DNA from: an uncultured Clostridia bacterium
GTDB taxonomy: Bacteria; Bacillota; Clostridia; Oscillospirales; Acutalibacteraceae
Assembly (NCBI GenBank): GCA_944384825.1
Contig: CALWUT010000003.1
Coordinates: 1-64,000, forward strand
DNA length: 64,000 nt
Direction of reading: 5' to 3'
Below the pieces are notes generated by a model that saw only the letters and a program-made list of their open reading frames with translations, made no database searches and had not been told where the DNA came from. A program made the translations under genes and the position numbers. This document shows, one piece after another, positions 1 through 7,327 of this stretch; position 1 is the first letter of the stretch; each line of letters begins with the position of its first letter.

Positions 1-220
1 TAAGCGAATGAACAAGGTCGATTATGTTATCGCAAGTAATATTAGTGATGCTGTTAAATGTAATGCCCATTTCACCGCCATTATCGGTAAATATTCCCGT
101 CGTTTGACCTACGCCTGTGCCGGTACAGAATGCTTGTTCCTCAGCTACGCCAAAGGCTCTCGCAAACTCAGAGGATATATAACTTTCTAGGTTAAACATA
201 CTATCTTGCAAAAGTTCCAC
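1..220 (-). pseudogene. phage major capsid protein (HK97 family) fragment
   Basis: Read on the minus strand, the frame beginning near 220 gives LLQDSMFNLESYISSEF, then ARAFGVAEEQAFCTGTG and a TGIF motif. This is the conserved middle of HK97-fold major capsid proteins, where a delta-domain-proximal helix is followed by the AAEEEAFxxGxGxxxPTGIF block. The fragment runs off the left edge of the window. It has no start of its own: its upstream end is fused to a tape-measure fragment, so it is a remnant rather than a working gene. Family assignment is by recognition of the motif; the exact breakpoint (about 210-220) is an inference. Confidence 0.75.
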
Positions 221-489
221 GCATCCTTTATAAATCTCACAAATGCATCTTTTGAGTCTTTAAAAAATTTCGCAACCTGGCCTATCGCAAAGCCGAGCCA
301 GTATCCGATTTTCTCAGGTAATTCTGCAATAAATTCCAAAAATGAAGTCCAAACATCGGATGACCACTGTAATGTCTTTCGACACAAACTAGAAAACCAG
401 TTTTTTATGCCATCCCAAATGCCTCCAAGCCAATTTGCTAGTTTTTCCCATACTCCTGCATCATTAAGAGTTTTTATGAGTGTCGCCGG
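211..489 (-). pseudogene. phage tail tape-measure protein fragment
   Basis: The minus-strand frame from 489 downward reads through Trp-rich helical segments such as WEKLANWLGGIWDGIKNWF and a second one containing WLGFAIGQVAKFFKD. Repeated W-x3-5-W amphipathic helices of this kind are typical of the C-terminal half of tape-measure proteins, which set siphophage tail length. The open frame stops upstream at 492 and at 187 downstream, so only about 90 residues remain of a protein that normally exceeds 600. It runs directly into a capsid fragment in another frame, an arrangement not found in an intact phage, where capsid lies upstream of the tape measure. Confidence 0.6.
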
Positions 490-750
490 CTATCGCTATG
501 ACTGAGGCGGTCGAAGAGTTCGTGCCGGAGATAAGCCTAATTCTTTGCCCCAAAAAATAGCATTCGTAAAGTTGGCACGAGTTTTTGAACCAGTTGATTT
601 GGAAGATGAGACATTATTTAAAGCTGACGATAGTGATTTTTTAAATCCGCAGGCTTTAGAAGGCCGTCAAATTCCAAAACCAAGTGAATATTTGAATTCT
701 GAGCAAAAAGACGGAAAACCTCTCGGAGCAGATAGAATATTCGAAGAAAC

Positions 751-930
751 ATGGGATTTTCTGAAGTGGAGTGTGTGGTTATCGACCTTGACGAAGTAAA
801 AGAAAAAGCGTTAAATGTGGCATTAAATAAAATAGGTGGCGAATCCGACATACTGCTTTTAACTGATTTGCTCAAAGATTTAAGCGATAGCGATTTCGAT
901 GCAACACTTACAGGATTTTATCTTATTTAA
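751..930 (+). pseudogene. ParB-like domain fragment of a phage DNA methylase
   Basis: A 59-residue frame contains VVIDLDEVKEKALNVALNKI followed by a Leu-rich helix and a closing DATLTGF. This matches the region after the ParB/sulfiredoxin-like fold in phage-borne ParB-methylase proteins (consensus VDLDexKEkALNiALNKisGeWD...LTGFD). The N-terminal half is absent here, and a matching N-terminal half lies inverted at 4225-4362. No Shine-Dalgarno site precedes the ATG at 751, so expression is unlikely. The stretch from 500 to 750 is open in another frame but I recognise nothing in it. Confidence 0.55.
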
Positions 931-1087
931 ATACGTATACTTTTATATGTTATAATGAAAAAATGTTATTTTTAATATTATTTGTACATTTTGAGTAGAG
1001 CTTATCAAAAACGCATTTATTACCTAAATAAAGCTTTTTTACATTTTTGCTTCTGATTTCAAGTTAATAAAAAACGAAAAATAAACG

Positions 1088-1115
1088 TTGCAAAAAATTT
1101 CAAATATGATATAAT
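1088..1115 (+). promoter_or_regulatory. sigma-A type promoter of the Tyr leader
   Basis: TTGCAA at 1088-1093 and TATAAT at 1110-1115 are separated by 16 bases and lie about 40 bases upstream of the leader-peptide start. The whole stretch closely resembles the promoter of the prophage portal gene at 51797-51825 (minus strand), which has the same TTGCAA and TATAAT boxes with a 17-base spacer of similar sequence. Confidence 0.65.
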
Positions 1116-1156
1116 AAATGTATAAGTATATAAATATATTAAAAGAGGTTAATAAA

Positions 1157-1216
1157 ATGAACTTAATAAACTTTAATTCTATAAAATTGAATAATTGTTA
1201 TTACTATTACGGATAA
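1157..1216 (+). CDS. 19-residue leader peptide with four consecutive Tyr codons
   Basis: The short frame MNLINFNSIKLNNCYYYYG ends in TAA at 1214. It has a clear Shine-Dalgarno site (AAGAGG about 7 bases upstream) and sits between a promoter and a set of hairpins. Codons 15-18 are TAT TAC TAT TAC, followed by one Gly codon and the stop. The last codons overlap the first arm of hairpin 1:2 (1206-1215). This is the layout of amino-acid leader peptides of the trp/his/phe attenuation type, here pointing to tyrosine. The peptide itself probably has no function beyond ribosome stalling; that is inference. Confidence 0.6.
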   Translation: MNLINFNSIKLNNCYYYYG

Positions 1217-1325
1217 TTGATATCTGTAATATTTAGTTTGCTGTTACGGATATCAAGAAAGATAACCGTAATGGCTTTTTATTATAATTTAAAGAGCCAA
1301 ACATTAATGTTCGGCTCTTTTTTAT
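1206..1325 (+). promoter_or_regulatory. Tyr-dependent transcription attenuator (tandem terminators)
   Basis: Alternative pairings can be drawn. Arm 1 (1206-1215) pairs with arm 2 (1221-1230), 10 bp with one G-U. Arm 2 (1219-1229) pairs with arm 3 (1244-1254), 11 bp with one G-U. Arm 3 pairs with arm 4 (1261-1271), 10 of 11 bp, followed by CTTTTT, a rho-independent terminator. A second terminator has stem AAAGAGCC (1291-1298) / GGCTCTTT (1313-1320) plus a T run. GGCTTTTT at 1273-1280 can pair with 1291-1298 and would disrupt that second terminator. Ribosome stalling at the Tyr codons would mask arm 1, favour 2:3 and permit read-through into the ABC importer. The pairings are seen; the regulatory logic is inferred by analogy with trp attenuation. 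Confidence 0.6.
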
Positions 1326-1423
1326 TTGGAGGAAACATAACGATAATTTTTTTTAATGTACGATAGTCGATATTATCTGTTATAAGTTTTTGATAAAAGT
1401 TTTATTATAAAGGAGTATTAACC

Positions 1424-2410
1424 ATGAAACAAAAACGATGGAAAATTTCAACACTTGTTTTTATAACTTTAACAATTTTTACAATCTTAATGATACAATA
1501 CAATAAAAATTTTGAAGAAAAAAATTCAAAAAGAAATCTAAAGATAGGTATTCTACAATTTGTTGAACACGAAGCCTTAGACGCATCCAGACAAGGATTT
1601 ATAGACGGAATAAATAAGTTGAATCTAAATGTTCAAATAGACTACAAAAATGCACAAGGAGATCAATCCAACTGCACTTTAATTGCCAATCAATTTGTAG
1701 CAGAAAGCTGCGATTTAATTTTTGCTATAGCTACGCCAGCGGCGCAAGCTGTAGCGGCAGTGACATCAAAAATTCCCATTCTAATTACCGCTATAACTAA
1801 TCCTGTTGAAGCCAGTCTTGTAAAGTCCACTCAGAGGCCTGATACAAACGTCAGTGGAACTTCTGACCTGGCACCAATATCAAAGCAAATTGAACTAATA
1901 ACCAAGCTAAAACCAGATGCAAAAAATGTAGGGATTTTGTACTCTTCAAGCGAGGCGAATTCAAAATTTCAAGCCGAGATAGCTGTAAAAGAAGCTGAAA
2001 AATTCGAATTAATCCCCAAAGAAATTACGTTTAGCCAAGTAACTGAAGTCCAGCAAGTAGTAGAATCGCTAGCAGGAAAAGTAGACGCTATATACACTCC
2101 AACCGATAACATGGTAGCTTCGAACATGGAGTTAATTTCAAAAACGGCAATGCAATTCGGAGTACCCGTAATCTGTGGAGAAGTTAATCTGCTATCAAAA
2201 GGAGCAACGGGAACATTCGGTATAGATTACCGTCAACTGGGAGAGATCAGTGCTATGCAGGCAGGGAATATTCTAACAGGAAAGGATATCCCTCAAAATA
2301 TGCCTATTAAATATCTAAATGAAAATAAATTAATCTTAAATAAAAAATCTCTAGAAAAATTAAATTTAAAAATACCAGAAAAACTAGCAGAAATTGCAGA
2401 AATAATGTAA
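1424..2410 (+). CDS. ABC importer substrate-binding protein, TrpX/DUF534 family (probably aromatic amino acid)
   Basis: 328 residues, first gene of a three-gene importer. Residues about 9-27 are a hydrophobic N-terminal segment (signal anchor) without an obvious lipobox Cys, followed by the PF04392 periplasmic-binding fold: KIGILQFVEHEALDASRQGF near 40, a SCDLIFAIATPAAQ block, NVGILYSS near 165 and FGIDYRQLGEISAMQAG near 265. Members of this family with a type-2 permease and ATPase are known as TrpXYZ and import tryptophan or related compounds. The upstream leader with four Tyr codons suggests tyrosine here; this is inference. Start ATG follows AAAGGAG. 12 bases separate it from the permease gene. 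Confidence 0.8.
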   Translation: MKQKRWKISTLVFITLTIFTILMIQYNKNFEEKNSKRNLKIGILQFVEHEALDASRQGFIDGINKLNLNVQIDYKNAQGDQSNCTLIANQFVAESCDLIFAIATPAAQAVAAVTSKIPILITAITNPVEASLVKSTQRPDTNVSGTSDLAPISKQIELITKLKPDAKNVGILYSSSEANSKFQAEIAVKEAEKFELIPKEITFSQVTEVQQVVESLAGKVDAIYTPTDNMVASNMELISKTAMQFGVPVICGEVNLLSKGATGTFGIDYRQLGEISAMQAGNILTGKDIPQNMPIKYLNENKLILNKKSLEKLNLKIPEKLAEIAEIM

Positions 2411-2422
2411 GGAGAGGATTTT

Positions 2423-3313
2423 ATGCAAATACTAATATCAACATTCTCACAGGGGCTTATTTGGACAATTTTAGCTTTCGGTGTATTCATAACCTTTCGA
2501 ATCTTAAACTTTGCAGACATGACTTCTGAAGGAAGCTTGACATTAGGTGGGAGTATATGTGCGGTTTTAATAACAAACGGAGTAAATCCAATTATAAGTT
2601 TGATAATTTCAGGGATAGCTGCGTCTATTGCGGGATTAGTAACAGGCATATTACATACTAAACTTAAAATACAACCTATTTTATCAGGAATTCTTACAAT
2701 GATAGCCTTATATTCAATTAATATCCGAATCATGGGAAAAGCAAATCTTTCACTTTTGGGCAAAAATACTGTTTTTTCTATATTAGAGAATAGTATTTCA
2801 CTTTTAAGAGATAATTTTACGTTGTCGGCGTTCATATTAGGATTGATAATTTGTTCGCTTTTAATTTTAACACTGAATCTATTTTTCAAAACTCAGCTGG
2901 GATTGGCAATACGTGCAACTGGAGATAACGAACAAATGATGCGTTCGCAGGGAGGAAATACAGACTTCAAAAAAATTTTTGCTTTGATGGTCAGTAACTC
3001 TCTTTGCGGGATAGCCGGAGCTTTAATAGCTCAAAGTCAAGGGTATTCAGATGTAAATATGGGTACGGGAGCTATTGTAATAGCACTAGCATCAATAGTA
3101 ATAGGTGAAGCGTTTTTAAAATTGATTAAATTAAAAAACAAGATTTTAAAATCGTTAATTTGCGTGGTTTTAGGATCAATATGCTATAGAATGATTATTT
3201 TCTTAGTACTTAATTTAGGAATGAATCCAAGTGATCTAAAATTATTTACGGCATTTGTGACCGCTATTTTATTAGGGATTCCTCACATAAATAAGTTGAA
3301 ATTAAAGAGTTAA
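2423..3313 (+). CDS. ABC importer permease, TrpY type
   Basis: 296 residues, almost entirely hydrophobic with about eight membrane helices, of the branched-chain/ribose type (BPD_transp_2) used by TrpXYZ importers. Landmarks are GVFITFRILNFADMTSEGS near residue 20, a Gly-rich helix series, and LGLAIRATGDNEQMMRSQGG near 158, which is the cytoplasmic loop contacting the ATPase. It is preceded by AAGGAGAGG and sits between the binding protein and the ATPase. It should form the translocation pore in the cell membrane as a dimer. Substrate is not readable from the permease itself. Confidence 0.85.
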   Translation: MQILISTFSQGLIWTILAFGVFITFRILNFADMTSEGSLTLGGSICAVLITNGVNPIISLIISGIAASIAGLVTGILHTKLKIQPILSGILTMIALYSINIRIMGKANLSLLGKNTVFSILENSISLLRDNFTLSAFILGLIICSLLILTLNLFFKTQLGLAIRATGDNEQMMRSQGGNTDFKKIFALMVSNSLCGIAGALIAQSQGYSDVNMGTGAIVIALASIVIGEAFLKLIKLKNKILKSLICVVLGSICYRMIIFLVLNLGMNPSDLKLFTAFVTAILLGIPHINKLKLKS

Positions 3314-3362
3314 ACCTAAGAAACTAAGATTAAAAATATGTAATTGAAAGGAAACGATAATA

Positions 3363-4115
3363 ATGCTTAAATTGAATAATATCTACAAGAAATTCAATAC
3401 AAATTCCGTAGATGAAAAACTCATATTTGAGAATTTGAATTTACATATAAAAAAAGGGGAATTTGTTACGATAGTAGGTGGAAATGGTGCTGGGAAATCT
3501 ACTCTTATGAATTTAATTTCCGGATCAATTTTTCCTGATAAAGGCGAAATTTTTATAGACGGACAAAATGTAACAAATCTGCAAGAAAACAAAAGAGCAA
3601 AATTTATCGGTAGAGTCTTTCAAGACCCATTGAAAGGATCTGCACCTAATTTAACTGTTGAAGAGAATTTGTCATTAGCTCTTTTAAGAGACAAAAAAAG
3701 AGGTCTCTCATTCGGTGTTCACAGAAACAATAGAGAACTGTTAATAAATGAACTGAAAAATTTTAATTTAGGACTGGAAAACAGACTTGATGCTAAAATG
3801 GGATTATTATCTGGAGGGCAAAGGCAAGCAGTAACACTCCTTATGGCAACAATAGTAAAGCCTAAAATACTCCTCTTAGATGAGCATACCGCGGCACTAG
3901 ATCCGAATTCAACAAAAAAAGTTTTGGAATTAACTGACAAAATTACATCTAATGAGCATATTACGACTCTTATGATAACTCATGATTTAGACAATGCGAT
4001 AAAATTTGGAAACCGCCTAATAATGTTAAATAATGGGAAAATACAATTTGATATTTTTGGAAGTGACAAAAAGTGTTTATTAAACAGAAATTTATCAGAT
4101 ATGTTTAAAATATAA
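3363..4115 (+). CDS. ABC importer ATP-binding protein, TrpZ type
   Basis: 250 residues with a complete nucleotide-binding domain: Walker A GGNGAGKST near residue 39, Q-loop FQDPLKGSAPNLT near 86, signature LSGGQRQ near 149, Walker B KILLLDEHTAALDP near 170 and the switch His in LMITHDLDNA near 205. The PLKGSAPNLTVEENL segment is characteristic of ATPases paired with this permease type. It is the last gene of the operon; 49 bases separate it from the permease and it has its own AAAGGAA site. The operon end is not marked by an obvious terminator in the following eroded DNA. Confidence 0.88.
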   Translation: MLKLNNIYKKFNTNSVDEKLIFENLNLHIKKGEFVTIVGGNGAGKSTLMNLISGSIFPDKGEIFIDGQNVTNLQENKRAKFIGRVFQDPLKGSAPNLTVEENLSLALLRDKKRGLSFGVHRNNRELLINELKNFNLGLENRLDAKMGLLSGGQRQAVTLLMATIVKPKILLLDEHTAALDPNSTKKVLELTDKITSNEHITTLMITHDLDNAIKFGNRLIMLNNGKIQFDIFGSDKKCLLNRNLSDMFKI

Positions 4116-4224
4116 ATACAAAACATTCCGGTCAAAGTTAACTAGAATATACTCATATAAAAAATATGGTAAAATTGTGTTTATGGAGCATCCGAATGCA
4201 GAACCAAACATAACAAGTTTTCTG

Positions 4225-4362
4225 AATAGGTTAGACGCATCCTAAATAATTCAAACTCAGCTTAAGCTTTTAATACTCTACTGCATTACTTAGCTTTAAA
4301 TCTTTGATCGGATTATATTTTGCAGTATTCATTTTTGATATATTAATTTTTTCTATCTTCAA
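4225..4362 (-). pseudogene. N-terminal fragment of a phage ParB-like/methylase protein with nonsense mutations
   Basis: The minus-strand frame from a TTG at 4362 reads KIEKINISKMNTAKYNPIKD, then LKLSNAVEY-stop-KLKLSLNYLGCV-stop-PI. Intact phage ParB-methylase proteins read IxxLxPAxYNPRxDLKPGDxEYEKLKxSLExFGxVEPI, so both stops replace Glu codons (GAA to TAA). The middle and C-terminal part of such a protein is found in the opposite orientation at 751-930. Upstream on the minus strand (4363-4530) another eroded frame, with PDLLDDYDHQKL, cannot be assigned. The rest of 4116-4658 shows no recognisable gene. Confidence 0.55.
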
Positions 4363-4658
4363 AAAACATAAATCGCTGTGCTTCCACTGGTTTTTCTAAT
4401 TTTTGATGGTCGTAATCATCTAGTAAGTCAGGAGCAATCGTTTATTTCGCGATTACGTTTAAAATTTGTTTGCATAACTAAGTACCACTACTTCGTTCCT
4501 GCAAAATATATCATAGCTATCATTCACTATGGTAAAAATTACAACATTACTCTTTAATTATATATTTTTAGAAAATACCATGGAGTAAATATTGACAAAT
4601 TGACAGTTTGATATATATATGTTATTTTTATGCTATATTTTTGCAAAGGAGCATTAGA

Positions 4659-4874
4659 GTGAATTTTTGTAACAAAGTAAGAAAAATACGTATCACATGC
4701 CTGCTTAGTCAAACGGAATTTGCTAAAGAATTAGGTGTTTCTTTTTCTACAGTAAATCGTTGGGAAACAGGAAAAACATTACCCAATTACCAGAAATTAA
4801 AAAAAATTAAGACTTTTTGCGAAAAAAATAATATTGAATTCAACTTATATATTGATATGCAGGAGGAAAAATAA
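4659..4874 (+). CDS. small HTH (XRE) regulator of the restriction-modification operon
   Basis: 71 residues from a GTG at 4659, chosen because GGAG lies 9 bases upstream; an upstream ATG at 4608 in the same frame has no such site. The protein is one helix-turn-helix domain: LSQTEFAKELGVSFSTVNRW is a standard XRE recognition unit, followed by ETGKTLPN. Its stop overlaps the methylase ATG (TAATG at 4872-4876), so the two are translationally coupled. Small XRE proteins in this place are usually controller (C) proteins that delay restriction after entry into a new host. That role is inferred from position. Confidence 0.75.
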   Translation: MNFCNKVRKIRITCLLSQTEFAKELGVSFSTVNRWETGKTLPNYQKLKKIKTFCEKNNIEFNLYIDMQEEK

Positions 4875-5899
4875 TGAAACACTTTTCCATTGAATTGTTT
4901 GCTGGAGCAGGAGGTTTAGCCCTAGGTTTGGAACAAGCCGGATTTAATCATTTGGGATTAATCGAACTTGATAGCTCTGCCACTGATACATTGAGAAAAA
5001 ATAGACCTAATTGGAATGTTATTTGCGAAGATGTTCAAAATGTAGCCAATAGAGATTTAGAAAAAGAATTCAATATAACTAAAGGGCAATTAGATTTACT
5101 TTCCGGGGGAGCTCCATGTCAATCGTTTAGTTATGCAGGTAAAAGGTTAGGACTAGATGACACAAGAGGAACTATGTTTTATCACTATGCTACCTTTTTG
5201 CACAAATTACAACCGAAAATATTTTTATTTGAAAATGTAAAAGGATTGTTATCACACGACCGAGGAAAAACCTATAAGACTATGCTTGATATTTTTAAAG
5301 ACGAAGGATATACAGTATACTATCATGTTTTAAATGCGTGGGATTTTGGTGTACCTCAAAAAAGAGAACGATTAATAACCATAGGAATAAGGAATGATTT
5401 GGCAAATAAATGTAATTTTAATTTTCCAACTCCATATGATTATAAGCCTTTAATAAAGGATATAAAACTTGACAAATTTCCCTCAAAGGAAGAATGTGCT
5501 CAATATTCAGAATACAAAGCTAAAATCTTTTCGCTTGTACCTCCGGGTGGTTATTGGAAAGCTATTGATCCTAATATAGCTAAAGAATATATGAAAAGTT
5601 GTTGGTTTATGGGGGGAGGCAGGACAGGCATTTTACGTAGAATTGGATTAAATGAACCTTCTTTAACAGTTTTAACTAATCCCGGGATGAAACAAACAGA
5701 TCGATGCCATCCATTGGAAATAAGACCATTTTCATACAGAGAGAACGCTAGAATTCAAACTTTCCCCGATTCTTGGACTTTTTGTGGTAAGCTTTCCGAA
5801 AAATATAAACAAGTTGGAAATGCAGTACCTGTAAACTTGGCAAAAGAAATAGGTAAAGAAATTATCAATGCACTGGAGGAAATAAAATGTTCAATCTAG
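4874..5899 (+). CDS. DNA (cytosine-5-)-methyltransferase, type II modification enzyme
   Basis: 341 residues with the ordered motifs of C5 methylases: motif I ELFAGAGGLALGLEQAGF near residue 8, motif IV GGAPCQSFSYAGKR with the catalytic Pro-Cys near 82, motif VI FENVKG near 118, motif VIII QKRERL near 160, and motif X KQVGNAVPVNLA near 314. The variable region between VIII and IX (about 190-260) is the target-recognition part. It should methylate the site cut by the downstream nuclease. The gene overlaps both its neighbours, which indicates one operon. The HTH/methylase/nuclease set is a mobile cassette inserted between non-syntenic genes. Confidence 0.92.
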   Translation: MKHFSIELFAGAGGLALGLEQAGFNHLGLIELDSSATDTLRKNRPNWNVICEDVQNVANRDLEKEFNITKGQLDLLSGGAPCQSFSYAGKRLGLDDTRGTMFYHYATFLHKLQPKIFLFENVKGLLSHDRGKTYKTMLDIFKDEGYTVYYHVLNAWDFGVPQKRERLITIGIRNDLANKCNFNFPTPYDYKPLIKDIKLDKFPSKEECAQYSEYKAKIFSLVPPGGYWKAIDPNIAKEYMKSCWFMGGGRTGILRRIGLNEPSLTVLTNPGMKQTDRCHPLEIRPFSYRENARIQTFPDSWTFCGKLSEKYKQVGNAVPVNLAKEIGKEIINALEEIKCSI

Positions 5900-6636
5900 A
5901 CTTTATATCTCAGTCTGATTTTGAAGCTCATGTATCTAATACTTTAAGTACATATAATAAAAGTCTCAATTCTATTAATTTATCTGCATTTAATTCAAAT
6001 GTTATAGATCCTATAAAGTTATTGTTTGATAAAAATGTGTATAATAAAAGCTTTGAAGAAATTATATCGCTTGAAATTCATAGGCAAAGAGATAAATCCA
6101 ACACAAATGCTATAGGTTATTTTCATCAAAACATTTTTAAATATATTTCTAATTGTAGTGTTCCTAAAAAAGGTTGGGATATAATATTCAGTGCGGAAAA
6201 ATATAAGGTATATGTAGAAATGAAAAATAAACATAATACCATGAATTCGTCTTCTTCACAGAAAACGTATATTCAAATGCAAAATCAAATACTACAGACT
6301 CCAAATGACTATTGTTTTCTTGTTGAAGCAATAGCTCCGGTATCTAGAAATGTTCCATGGGTATGCTCTGTTAATGGAAATCGTATGAGTAATGAACATA
6401 TCAGACGAGTTTCAATGGATAACTTTTATAAAATTGTAACTGGAATTGATGATGCTTTTTACCAACTGTGTGTTCAATTGCCTTTGACAATTAAAAAATT
6501 AATAAATTCAGATAAGGTAAAAACAGCAAAAAAGGATACTGTTATCGAAGAACTTAAATTAAAAAATCCAAATATACTGCAATCGTTGTACTTGCTTGCA
6601 TTCCAAGATTATGAAGGATTTGATAAATTAATATAG
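5887..6636 (+). CDS. type II restriction endonuclease, Eco47II/Sau96I family
   Basis: 249 residues, overlapping the methylase gene by 13 bases. The centre has a PD-(D/E)xK arrangement: GWDIIFS near residue 97, then VYVEMKNKHNTMNSSS near 109, the last being a hallmark of the Eco47II family (PF09553). Known relatives (Eco47II, Sau96I) cut GGNCC, so GGNCC is the likely target; this is inference from family membership, not from the sequence. N-terminal NLDFISQSDFEAHV and the later LVEAIAPVSRNVPW region also fit the family. No stop or frameshift is seen, so the system may be active. Confidence 0.8.
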   Translation: MFNLDFISQSDFEAHVSNTLSTYNKSLNSINLSAFNSNVIDPIKLLFDKNVYNKSFEEIISLEIHRQRDKSNTNAIGYFHQNIFKYISNCSVPKKGWDIIFSAEKYKVYVEMKNKHNTMNSSSSQKTYIQMQNQILQTPNDYCFLVEAIAPVSRNVPWVCSVNGNRMSNEHIRRVSMDNFYKIVTGIDDAFYQLCVQLPLTIKKLINSDKVKTAKKDTVIEELKLKNPNILQSLYLLAFQDYEGFDKLI

Positions 6637-6984
6637 ATGAAGTTGTGAAAGTACATATTATAAAAATTGTAAAGTAATTATTTATTTGCCGAAACTGAAA
6701 AATTTAAAATTGTAAGATAATATAGTAATGCCTTATAGTTTTCCTTGTGTAGTTGGTTATCTGAGTTTTATAGGACGTATTTTTGAATAGAAGGATTTGG
6801 TCTGATAACGGAAAACTTTTTATAGATTAAGCGACCTAAATATTATGACTTAATAGCGATATGTAGAGAGAAAATAAAAAGATGTGACGGATTAATTGCA
6901 ATTATAACAAACAATCCCATAAATCCGATAGCCATTTATGGAAAATGAAATGTGCAGAAGAGGATGTAATGCCTATAATCTGAG

Positions 6985-7135
6985 GTTTTGACTCTCGGGC
7001 GCACTACTTGTGAAGAAATTTTGCTTATGGAAGCGGTAGGAGCTTTAAATAACGATATAAAAATAGGAGATATTGTTATTCCCGAATACTAAGTTTGAGG
7101 CGGCGGAGCGGACAGACATTTAACCACAGTTAGAT
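6985..7135 (+). pseudogene. eroded nucleoside-phosphorylase-like fragment
   Basis: In the 690-base gap between 6636 and 7328 one plus frame gives EEILLMEAVGALNNDIKIGD followed by IVIPEY-stop and GGGADRHLT. The pattern AVGALNxDIKIGDIVIPE resembles the GSAGALxPxLKIGDxVIP block of family-1 purine/uridine phosphorylases. Several stops interrupt it and no start is present. A further piece at 6890-6945 reads GLIAIITNNPINPIAIY and may belong to the same relic. Nothing else in 6637-7327 is recognised. Confidence 0.3.
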
Positions 7136-7327
7136 CATATTGTACATCTGTAGAAAGAAGACGCTCTCCGCTAAAAAAATTTTATGAGAATTTTTAAAAG
7201 TGGCTAATCAATTCTTACTACTTAATTTGGAAAAAATATATGTTATATCTGAAAAATAAGTTGCATATTTATTTAAAAAATATAGATACTAAATATTAAG
7301 AAATAATTTATTAGGAGGAATTTTTTT

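Noticed and set aside
8..505. Plus-strand open frames in the first 500 bases
   Set aside because: They are antisense to the capsid and tape-measure fragments, which have clear family motifs on the minus strand.
545..799. 84-codon open frame on the plus strand in the prophage debris
   Set aside because: No ribosome site and no recognisable motif; its 3' part is the other-frame shadow of the ParB-like fragment at 751-930. It may contain another phage scrap but I cannot support a call.
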